Below, piece after piece: positions 34,346 through 42,190 of a stretch of 64,000 nucleotides of DNA; within the stretch, counting starts at the first letter, position 1, and each line of letters starts with the position of its first letter. This DNA comes from Sorex araneus (lineage: Eukaryota > Chordata > Mammalia > Eulipotyphla > Soricidae): contig NC_073302.1 in the NCBI RefSeq assembly GCF_027595985.1, positions 283,104,668-283,168,667 of the forward strand. Reading direction: 5' to 3'. Position numbers and translations under genes: made by a program. Under the pieces are notes generated by a model, which did no database searches, was not told where the DNA came from, and worked only from the letters and a program-made list of their open reading frames with translations.

Positions 34346-34532
34346 TTTTACATAAAGTACTAAAATATAGTATTCCTTTTAATGAAATAATAGTATTGAT
34401 TTTTCTTAAATTTTTATTCTTAGCTGACTTATATTCAATTAAACAAAAGCAAATAATCTTAAAATAATAAGTACACTATTATCTTTCATGTTTTTTAACA
34501 TGTTTTTGAACAGTTTTTAAGTGTGTGGAATT

Positions 34533-34744
34533 AAGGTAACTTACTTTGTTTTTTTTTTTTTTTTGCTTTTTGGGTCACACCCAGCAATGCACAGGGGTTA
34601 CTCCTGGCTTTGTACTCAGGAATTACTCCTGGCGGTGCTCAGGGGACCATATGGGATGCTGGGAATTGAACCCGGGTCGGCCGCATGCAAGGCAAACGCC
34701 CTACCCGCTGTGCCATTGCTCCAGCCCAAGGTAACTTACTTTGT
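34533..34744 (-). repeat. Young SINE-A with a 17-bp target-site duplication
   Basis: AAGGTAACTTACTTTGT at 34533-34549 is repeated exactly at 34728-34744. The element between is close to consensus, with a long T-run, GGGTCACACCCAGCAATGC, GGGGACCATATGGGATGCTG, GAACCCGGGTCGGCCGC (B-box) and CCCGCTGTGCCATTGCTCC. Confidence 0.97.
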
Positions 34745-36498
34745 AGATTAAAAATAAATGAAAGAAAAATGTTGGTCTTGAACAACTGGTTATTCCAACA
34801 AACTGCTATTTATATCTTCACACTTGGCTATAGTTTCTTCTAATGTTTAAAATATTTTAAGCCTAAATAGAAATATTTTGTTTTCTTAACATAGCAAAGA
34901 AGTGAAAATTTCTAAGAAAAGGAAAAGATGTTCAGAACAGAATATTTGACAATTACATTATGTATTTAGAAGATCAACAATTAGATTTTAGAAGTATAAA
35001 GAAAATTATGAGAATATTTTAACAGTAAATGAAAATATTTATTGAACATGGATTATATTTTCTGCAGAATGTATTTAGTGGTGTGCAACATTCATTTACT
35101 GGTATAGAATGATGCTTGAAGTTAAAACAAATTGTAATATCCCATGAATTTTCTGAATGGATTCACAATATTATTAAAGCAATTCTTCCCAATTATGTGT
35201 CATTTTACATTATAGGTTTATATGGTACCTGTTTTATAAAATGTCTACTGTGAGTTCAATTCTTCTTAGCAGTTTGACTGTAAACTTTCATTAACAAGGT
35301 CAGAGATGACTTATAAAACATTTTTCTAATTTTATACATGGATTTGGCATTGCGCCATCACTATGAAATTAGGTCATTACCATAACTGATTTTGAGGGTT
35401 CATTCAAGTTCTTAGCTCTTCTATACTGAAACGATCACATTTAAGTAAATTTTCTGGTATATGTTTTCTTTTTCTTCTTCTTTTATGTTTTTATGCCCTC
35501 TTAAGAGTGAAGATGAAGAACAGCTGTCACAATCCTTTCTCTAAAAATGTATTTATAGACTAAGAAGTGCCGTGGGAGATCATCGATCCTTTCCATTTAT
35601 GGATAAGGCGCTGGGGACAGTGAAGGTCACCCAGCAAATCCATCCTGAGGCTGGAATTGAGGCACTGTCTTTTGACAAGCCTGTGTTCACCCCAGTCTTT
35701 CAATCTCATGCAAAGAATTGAGTCACCCTAGAATCTTTAACTTTACAGTCAAAAGAACAAAAGTATCATTTTATTATTTTCCTTAAAGCAAATTTATAGA
35801 ACCATTGAACAGACAAGCAGAAAATATGTCAATGTAGTCAAACTTCTTAAACTGTGAAAGAAAAAGGCTTAACCTGTTATAAGCTGGTTATCTCAGCCAT
35901 TGAAGGCTGCACATGATAGCAGAGTATTATTAAATATAGTGTATTATAACTTTCAGAATATAGAGACTGTATTGCAAGGTATCTGATGTATTTAAAGTAT
36001 GCTAGAATAAAACATTACATATCATTTGGCAGGAATTATTATATCTTTGCCAAATTGATTCTGTACGGAAATATGTATTGGAGAATACAGTCTTAGTTTT
36101 AAACATTTTTACTTTTTCCTTAAAAAATTCAGGTGTCTTATAACTAAGTATTTATAAGTTTAAACAGGAATTCTAGGATTAAACAGAAATGCATAATAAT
36201 TTATTCTTAATATATGAGTATATTTTCTACCTTGAATCATACTAAATTACCAGGTATGATGTTTTTATAATAGAAATAAATAGTTTTCTATTTTTTCCTT
36301 ATGCTAAGACAAATGGTTTAATTTTATTACTTAAAGTGTGGTGTATTGCATTGCTGTGCACGCTATGATGTGTTTAGAAAATTTTTGTTTTTAATTAATG
36401 CCTTTCAAATAAGTAGTTATAATTTTTCAAGTTATGCAGAGCTGAGCTAACTTATTTGAAGACGTTATAATTGTAGCAAATACCTAAGCTTTACAGAA
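34745..36498. other. AT-rich single-copy DNA with one MIR relic
   Basis: The stretch is SINE-poor for this window. Besides the MIR-like segment near 35.6 kb, no feature is recognised. Confidence 0.45.
35585..35700 (-). repeat. MIR relic
   Basis: ATTTATGGATAAGGCGCTGGG, GTGAAGGTCACCCAGCAAAT and GAGGCTGGAATTGAGGCACTG follow the inverted MIR core (gaaactgaggc ... ggtcacacagctagtaag ... gctgggattcgaac). Divergence fits an ancient, pre-placental insertion. Confidence 0.65.
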
Positions 36499-36571
36499 GG
36501 TAGCACTGCACTGTAGCACTGTCATCCCGTTGTTCATGTATTTGCTCGAGCGGGCACCAGTAATGTCTCTA
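36499..36571 (-). repeat. SINE-G tail fragment
   Basis: AGCACTGCACTGTAGCACTG, then GCTCGAGCGGGCACCAGTAA. Only the last 70 or so bases of the element are present. Confidence 0.9.
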
Positions 36572-37256
36572 AGCATAAAATATAAGAAGAATAAACCCCA
36601 TCAAAATTTTATTAAAACAAAACAAAAATGATACCAAGGCTCACTGCAGTTTTAGTTGTAATAACACTAGGTCCAGTTTATAAATCTACTAGTAGTCTAT
36701 AAAACTAAAGGTAAAATTAACATAATAACAGCCCTGCTTCAAATAAGCAATAGTTTAATTTAATTAATTTTCATATTATCAACTCTTAACATTTCCCATA
36801 ACAACTCTTGTCACTAACATACACATTCATATTGTGTAGAATAGAGAGTATATATAAATTATATAAAAATACACATGCCTACCAATATGTATATATAATT
36901 TGTAATATTGTTAAATATACTGCTTGTAAGATTTTCTTCTGTGTCCCAAGACTTGCATCCTAGAAGAAACCAATCTGAACTGTGAAAATCCTCATTTCCA
37001 CTGGGAATTTTATTTTTAGATTTTCACTCTCCATCCATCTGCCTTTGAGCAATTTTCTGTGCTTCAAGCATGAACAAGCAGTATTAATCCAATTTCTAGT
37101 TTCTGTGAAGCACATTATGTTAGATCATATGCACTTCAGTGCTTCTTCGTTGAAACTTTGTTTATTTTAACTGTTTCACTATCAACCTTTATTGATGAGA
37201 GTAGCAAAGAATTGTAAGAAACTGGGGGAAAATACGATTGAGTTTATTTTCCATCT
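36572..37256. other. AT-rich single-copy DNA
   Basis: No feature is recognised. Confidence 0.45.
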
Positions 37257-37274
37257 AAAAGTGAACTGGTGCTC

Positions 37275-37325
<51 letters not shown>

Positions 37326-37504
37326 GGCCCCTGCGCAAGGATGACACGCAAATTCGTGAAGCGTTCCATATTTTTTCCCAAACTTTGTATGAGGGAAGTA
37401 TAAGCACAAAAGTGTATAAATCTGTAACTGTACCCTCACGGTGATTCTCTAATTAAAAATAAATAAATTAAAAAAAAAAAATAAAAAAATAAAAGTGAAC
37501 TGGT
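37257..37504 (+). mobile_element. Chimeric U6-L1 retroposon bracketed by a 14-bp duplication
   Basis: AAAAGTGAACTGGT stands at 37257-37270 and again at 37491-37504. Between them are a complete U6 sequence and then the last roughly 115 bp of an L1 3' UTR (CTGTAACTGTACCCTCACGG, GTGATTCTCTAATTAAAAAT) with an A-rich tail. The U6 start (GT) overlaps the end of the left duplication, a 2-bp microhomology. The CT/AAAA cleavage context fits the L1 endonuclease preference. The structure matches the known class of chimeras made when L1 reverse transcriptase jumps from L1 RNA to U6 RNA. Confidence 0.95.
37269..37375 (+). ncRNA. U6 spliceosomal snRNA sequence (retroposed copy, probably silent)
   Basis: U6 snRNA is the catalytic-core RNA of the major spliceosome. 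All 107 positions, from GTGCTCGCTTCGGCAGCACA to GCGTTCCATATTTTT, agree with the mammalian U6 sequence as I know it. This includes the 5' stem-loop, the ACAGAGA box (ATACAGAGAAGATTAGCATG), the AGC triad and the terminal T-run. A U6 gene needs an upstream TATA box near -30 and a proximal sequence element near -60. The upstream sequence here is ordinary AT-rich host DNA with no convincing match, and target-site duplications flank it. It is therefore a retroposed copy. Lack of decay implies a recent insertion. Confidence 0.93.
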
Positions 37505-38047
37505 AATTCAAGGACAATGGAAACTTATGATGAAATACTATCTGACAGAAACTGAAATTGCACATTGATATTTAAGCAAATATCAATAAATTACAAAATA
37601 GGTGATTGTTCTAATATTCAGTATTTCAGTTATATTAAGAGTTATCATATAAAAACTTTTTTCAGCATCAGCCAGAGAATAAACTCAATGTTCTGGAATT
37701 TTCTCTTTGCATTTTAAAGGCCCGGGTTTTCCTACCTCACACAGTCCTCTGAGTACTAAGCACTGTTGCCTGAGACAAAAGCAAACAAAAATAGTGTTTT
37801 ATATAGTAAAAGAAGGAGAAAAAAGTAAGAATCTCATTCTGTATGAAACGGCACCACAATTTTTTTTAATAAACTTATCATTTACATATTTGCTTCCATC
37901 TAAATTATTTGGAAGTACTAGAAAATGCAATATATTTATTTATTCAATGTATAGAAAATTCTAAGAAATTAAGTAGTCTAAACTTACAATGTATTAATTC
38001 TTAAAGCTAAAGTGAAAACACTATCTTTGTAAATATCCAAATATTAT
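37505..38047. other. AT-rich single-copy DNA
   Basis: No feature is recognised. Confidence 0.45.
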
Positions 38048-38687
38048 CACTGTTCCACATTTATTTTTTTTTAACTTTTTATTAAATCACCATGTGGAAA
38101 GTTACAAAGTTCTCAGGTTTATGTCTTAGTTATACAATATTCAAACACGCATGCCTTCACCAGTGCCCATAGTCCACCACCAAAAATCCCAGTATACCCC
38201 CCGCCCCCACCCTCTACCCCCTACTGTATAACTAATGAATTTCACTTCATTTGCTCTTTACCTTGATTACATTCCATATTTCAACACAAAACTCACTATA
38301 GTTGTTGGAGTTTCCACCCAAGAGAGACAGACCTACTACCAAGGAAGCATTTGATAATTAGTTTTCCATTGCTGGGAATGAAGAGATATGGAGCCCCACT
38401 GCTACAAGTACATAACTATTCTTCTTTTTTTTTTTTCCTTTTTCCTTTTCCCTTTTTTTTTTCACCCTCATCCCCCATCCCGAGCCTCATAGTATGGTGT
38501 ACGCCACGCCGCAACGGCCGGCATGGGGCTTTTGCTTAGTTCATAGTCCAGAGAGGTGGCTGCTACATTAATAACCTTCAATATTTCAACAAAAACTTAC
38601 TGTTATTATTTGGAGTTCCCCCCCCCAAGTCAGACCTGTTCAAAAGGAACCATTTCACATAACTGACAATTATAGATGTTAAGTCAC

Positions 38688-38707
38688 GCGGACGCAGCCG
38701 CGTCCGC
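38688..38707. repeat. CpG-rich 8-bp-arm hairpin inside composite C
   Basis: GCGGACGC, loop AGCC, then GCGTCCGC. Six CpGs in 20 bp are striking in a methylated mammalian genome at this AT content. Confidence 0.9.
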
Positions 38708-38765
38708 ACGGTTTTGGATTTCTGTATAAAGTCCAGGGAAAATTCTACCAGAAATTGCATATCCC

Positions 38766-38858
38766 AGTTCGCAGTCCCAGTGCATTGTTATTAGAAGCTG
38801 AGCTGGATGCCCAAAAGTGTTAGGTCTCTGGAATCAAAGTCTTTAGGCGCAGAGGGTC
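38766..38858 (-). repeat. Composite C 5' monomer segment, inner copy
   Basis: 93 bp beginning AGTTCGCAGTCCCAGTGCAT on this strand and ending AGGCGCAGAGGGTC. It is identical except for two bases to 39098-39190, with a period of 332 bp. Confidence 0.95.
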
Positions 38859-39097
38859 CGTTTCCCTCTCAGCAGCTCCGAATTTATCTGGGCCGAGGGC
38901 GTGCCGGTTACACCCCCTTCCCATGAGGCCCTTGGAGCCCCAAGTGTAGAAATCAAATACCTCTGGGTTAGGATTCTCAAAGATGGTGCCTGCCATGCGG
39001 TTGCTGCCTCTGCCGTTTTGCCGCTGCCGTTTTCCATGCAGGAAGACAGGGTGGGGAGGAAAAAACTCCACCCCCGGGCAGCACAGAGTTGAAGCCT

Positions 39098-39190
39098 AGT
39101 TCGCAGTCCCAGTGCATTGTTATTAGAAGCTGCGCTGGATGCCCAAAATTGTTAGGTCTCTGGAATCAAAGTCTTTAGGCGCAGAGGGTC
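39098..39190 (-). repeat. Composite C 5' monomer segment, outer (truncated) copy
   Basis: Second copy of the 93-bp segment, ending exactly at the target-site duplication. In element orientation it is the 5' terminus, that is a truncated first monomer. Confidence 0.95.
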
Positions 39191-39376
39191 CCACTGTTCC
39201 AGATTTAAAATGTTCACATGATATAATTTTTTTTAACAAATACTGAAATAATAAGCACTGAATTGTATTGATGATAAATATAAAATCGATGGATTTTCAT
39301 AGTCATAGAATTTTCTGATTCTAGAGATATAGCAAAGTGTATCATTCTATCTAAAGGAAATTTAACTTAAGCATAT

Positions 39377-39584
39377 GGTATTTATTTATTTATTTATTTA
39401 TTTATTTTTTGCTTTTTGGGTCACACCCAGCGATGCTCAGGGGTTATTCCTGGCTTTGCACTCAGGAATTGCCCCTGGCGGTGCTCGGGGGACCATATGG
39501 GTTGCCTGGGATTGAACCTGGGTCGGCCCCGTGCAAGGCAAACGGCCTACCCGCTGTGCTATCGCTCCGGCCCCGGTATTTATT
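39377..39584 (-). repeat. Young SINE-A with a (TTTA)n tail
   Basis: GGTATTTATT is repeated at 39377-39386 and 39575-39584. The complement of the tail is a TATTTATT run, followed by GGGTCACACCCAGCGATGCT, GGGGACCATATGGGTTGCC, a B-box within GATTGAACCTGGGTCGGCC and CGCTGTGCTATCGCTCCGG. Confidence 0.95.
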
Positions 39585-40030
39585 GATACAATTAAGAGTG
39601 TTACATATAAACAGTTGATACAAAGAGTGTCAATTTAGAAAATAATTACAACGTACCATCTTTACCTTAAATAATAGAAAATTTAAATTGATTTTGCATA
39701 TAGGCTTATATTTTATTAAAACTAAATATAAACTATATTTCTCAATCCCATAAAAGCACTTCATGGTAATAAAATGAAATTAAAAAAGAATGAATTTAAT
39801 ATAAATCATAAGAACAAAATCACGACAAATGGGTCTATTCTGCAGTATCATTGACTTAGATTTGACCAAGAGTTACATATATTTAGGATATTTGGGGTAT
39901 AAATTGATGTTTTAATACTGAATATATTGTGAAATGATAACAACAATCAAGTTAATTAACATCCATTTATTCAGAATTATCTTTTTTAGGAATGGTGTTG
40001 GGAACAAATAGTATATGTCCTCTAACAATG
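39585..40030. other. AT-rich single-copy DNA
   Basis: No feature is recognised. Confidence 0.45.
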
Positions 40031-40229
40031 TCAACCACTGGGGCCGGAGTGATAGCACAGCGGGTAGGGCGTTTGCCTTGCACACGGCTGACCCGAGTTC
40101 GATCCCCGGCATCCCATATGGTCCACCAAGCACCACCAGGAGTAATTCCTGAGTGAAAAGCCAGGAGTAACCCCTGTGAATCGCTGGGTGTGACCGAAAA
40201 AGCAAAAAAAAAAAAAAAAAATCAACCAC
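40031..40229 (+). repeat. Young SINE-A with poly(A) and an 8-bp duplication
   Basis: Best sense-strand example: GGGGCCGGAGTGATAGCACAG, A-box TAGCACAGCGGG near 40053, B-box AGTTCGATCCC near 40096, CATCCCATATGGTCCACCAAG, GGAGTAACCCCTGTGAATCG and an uninterrupted A-tail. TCAACCAC flanks it on both sides. Confidence 0.95.
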
Positions 40230-40316
40230 ACAGTATAATATTGTTAACTATAGTTCCCTTTTAGTATACAGAACACAAATCTAATTTATTTCTCATAACT
40301 GTAATGCTCCACACCA

Positions 40317-40543
40317 GCTAGGGCATTTACCTTGCAAGCGGCCGACCTAGGTTCAATTCCTCAGCCCCTCTCGGAGTGTTCAGCAAGCTACCGAGAGTAT
40401 CCCGTCTGCATGGCAGAGCCTGGCAAGCTACCTGTGACGTAATCAGTATGTCAGAAACAGTAACAAGTCTCACAATAGAGACACTACTGATGCCCGCTCG
40501 AACAATTTGGTGAGCAATGGAAGGACAGTGACAGTGACAGTGA
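40317..40543 (+). repeat. SINE-G copy, 5'-truncated
   Basis: Starts within the head at TAGGGCATTTACCTTGCAAG, has B-box GGTTCAATTCC, and the full body through GAGCAATGGAAGGACAGTGAC. It ends in three GACAGT units. Confidence 0.9.
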
Positions 40544-40725
40544 AGGTAACCGCTGAAAGTCAACACAATATGAAGGTAACTGTAATGCATCCTTCCATTA
40601 TCCTTTTCCTTTATTCCTACTCTACCACGCTTGTATAACAAAGATTATATTCCCTGCCTCTATGAGCTTGACAATATTAGATCCCACATTTAAGTTAGAG
40701 CCACATATAAATGATCCACATATAT

Positions 40726-40727
<2 letters not shown>

Positions 40728-40803
<76 letters not shown>
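40728..40803. repeat. (TC)n microsatellite, about 76 bp
   Basis: An almost perfect run of about 37 TC units directly abuts the tail end of an inverted SINE-A. Confidence 0.98.
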
Positions 40804-40805
<2 letters not shown>

Positions 40806-40965
40806 CTTTTTAGGTCCAGCGATGCACAGAGGTTGCGCCTGACTTTGCATTCAGGAATTGCTTCTGGCGGTGCTCAGGAAACTACATGGGATGCTGGGAA
40901 TCAAACCTGGGTTGGCCACAAGCAAGGCAAATAAATGCTCTACCTGCTGTGCTATCACCCCAGCT
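40804..40965 (-). repeat. SINE-A copy
   Basis: TTTTAGGTCCAGCGATGCACA, CTTCTGGCGGTGCTCAGGAA, ACTACATGGGATGCTGGGAA and CTACCTGCTGTGCTATCACC. An AATAA insertion interrupts CAAGGCAAATAAATGCTC. Its tail has been replaced by the adjoining (TC)n. Confidence 0.9.
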
Positions 40966-40987
40966 AGAAGTCCATTAAATAGGAGTA

Positions 40988-41085
40988 GCCTCTGTGTCTT
41001 TGGTTGACTTAATATAATGCCTCCAAGATTCATCCATATCGATACAAGATGATTTCTTTCTTTAAAACTGACTAATGGTGTGTGT
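40988..41085 (-). repeat. L1 3'-end fragment
   Basis: GTTGACTTAATATAATGCCT, then CAAGATTCATCCATAT, is the reverse complement of the L1 ORF2 end (atggatgaatcttggaggcat). It runs into the TG repeat that often occupies this place in old L1s. Confidence 0.7.
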
Positions 41086-41130
41086 GTGTGTATGTGTGTG
41101 TGTGTGTGTGTGCGCGCGCGCGTATGTGTG
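41079..41130. repeat. (TG)n(CG)n microsatellite
   Basis: GTGTGTGTGTGTATGTGTGT followed by TGCGCGCGCGCG. The alternating purine-pyrimidine run with CG steps is classical Z-DNA-prone sequence. Confidence 0.95.
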
Positions 41131-41167
41131 CTCATAATAACAGCCAACAAATGTTGAAAACATATTT

Positions 41168-41347
41168 TGTTTGTTCATTTCTGGTCCATATTCACTGATG
41201 CTCAGGGCTTATTCCTGGCTCTGAGTTTATAGATCACTCCTGGTGGGCTCAGGGACCTCATGTAGTATGGGGATGGAAGCCCCCACCACCCAGACCTTGA
41301 CAACATGCAAGGCAAGTGCCTTACCCATTCTACTATAGCTCAGGCCC
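41168..41347 (-). repeat. SINE-A copy, old
   Basis: TCACTGATGCTCAGGGCTTA, GTTTATAGATCACTCCTGGTG, CATGCAAGGCAAGTGCCTTAC and CTACTATAGCTCAGGCCCC. The middle carries a CCCCCACCACCCAGACC insertion in place of the B-box region. Confidence 0.8.
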
Positions 41348-41371
41348 CTGAACTGATCTTCTAATTCATTG

Positions 41372-41436
41372 ATTATCATCATCATCAATAGTGGTAGTTA
41401 TTATCATCGTCGTTGTTATCATCATCATCGTCATAG
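41372..41436. repeat. (ATC)n-type imperfect trinucleotide repeat
   Basis: ATTATCATCATCATCAATAG, then ATCGTCGTTGTTATCATCATC. It adjoins the tail side of the next inverted SINE-A. Confidence 0.9.
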
Positions 41437-41595
41437 TATAGGGGCCACACCAGGGGATGCTCAAGGTTTGCTCCTAGCTCTGTGCTCAGGGACCATTCTC
41501 ACAGGACTGGGAGACCTTCTGGGTTGTTGTAGATCAAAGTTAGGTCAACTACAGGCAAGGCAAATGCTATAACTGCTGTACTATGGTTCCGGCCT
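41437..41595 (-). repeat. Old SINE-A copy
   Basis: GGGGCCACACCAGGGGATGC, TGCTCCTAGCTCTGTGCTCA, ACAGGCAAGGCAAATGCTAT and CTGTACTATGGTTCCGGCC. The CATATGG block has become GACCTTCTGGG. Confidence 0.8.
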
Positions 41596-41627
41596 CTGCA
41601 GCTTATCTTTTTAAATTGGTGGACTCT

Positions 41628-41755
41628 CCCCTACTGGGGACATTGGTAGTGGAAAATGCACTCTGGTGGAGGGATGGGTGTTCAATTATTGTACTACTGA
41701 AACTCAAACATGAAAGCTTTGTAACTATATTTCAAGGTGATTCAATAAAAAAAAG
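41628..41755 (+). repeat. L1-type 3' UTR end with poly(A)
   Basis: ACATTGGTAGTGGAAAATGC, GGTGGAGGGATGGGTGTTC, GAAAGCTTTGTAACTATATTT and GGTGATTCAATAAAAAAAAG. Only the last 125 bp or so were inserted, or this is the tail of an older element. Confidence 0.85.
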
Positions 41756-41761
41756 AAATTG

Positions 41762-42037
41762 CCTTGAAAGTTGTAGCACTGTATCACTGTCGTCTCATTG
41801 TTCATAGATTTGCTCAAGCGGGCACCAGTAACGTCTCCATTGTGAGACTTGTTACTGTTTTTGGCCTATCAATCATGCCACGGGGAGCTTGTCAGGTTGT
41901 CAGGCTCTACCATGCGAGTGGGATAATCTCAGTAGCTTGCCTATCTCTCCGAGAGGGTTGGAGGAATGGAACCCGAGTTGGCCTCATGCAAGACAAACAC
42001 CCTACCCGCTGTGCTATCTCTTCAGCCCTTGAAAGTT
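41762..42037 (-). repeat. SINE-G with an 11-bp target-site duplication
   Basis: CCTTGAAAGTT at 41762-41772 and 42027-42037 bounds the element. The tail end (AGCACTGTATCACTGTCGTC) has no T-run. A short internal duplication (GCTTGTCAGGTTGTCAGGC) is private to this copy. Confidence 0.95.
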
Positions 42038-42059
42038 AAATTTAAAAATTGGAGGACTC

Positions 42060-42190
42060 TGGGACTGGAGAAATAGTTCAGTGGGTAGGACCTGATATGT
42101 TCCTCTGAGCACTGTCAGGAGTAATTCCTGAGTACACAGCCAGGAAAAATCACTGAGCATGACTAGTGTGGACACTAAACAAAATCAAAA
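42060..42190 (+). repeat. SINE-A copy with the B-box region deleted
   Basis: Head GGGACTGGAGAAATAGTTCAG joins directly to ACCTGATATGTTCCTCTGAGC. About 40 bp, including the B-box and CATCCC, are missing. The second half and an A-rich tail are kept. Confidence 0.85.

Larger units (their letters stand above)
38048..39207 (-). mobile_element. Composite C retroposon, copy 2 (full unit with 5' monomers)
   Basis: A 16-bp duplication with one mismatch (CACTGTTCCACATTTA at 38048, CACTGTTCCAGATTTA at 39192) bounds 1,128 bp of minus-strand element, so the whole composite moved as one unit. Reading 5' to 3' on the minus strand: a 93-bp partial monomer, a full 332-bp monomer, a CpG-rich hairpin, two tandem copies of the AACTCCAA...GTGAGTTTTGTGTTGAAATAT module, then an L1-type 3' UTR end (GGGCACTGGTGAAGGC complement, CCACATGGTGATTTAATAAA) and a poly(A). 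There are no ORF1 or ORF2 sequences. Confidence 0.85.

Noticed and set aside
40053-40106. A-box and B-box of a tRNA gene
   Set aside because: The boxes belong to the SINE-A head. There is no acceptor-stem pairing, and the sequence continues into the SINE body. No true tRNA gene was found.
40728-40803. CRISPR-like or satellite array
   Set aside because: It is a pure dinucleotide microsatellite. No spaced direct repeats of CRISPR type exist in the window, and none would be expected in a mammal.
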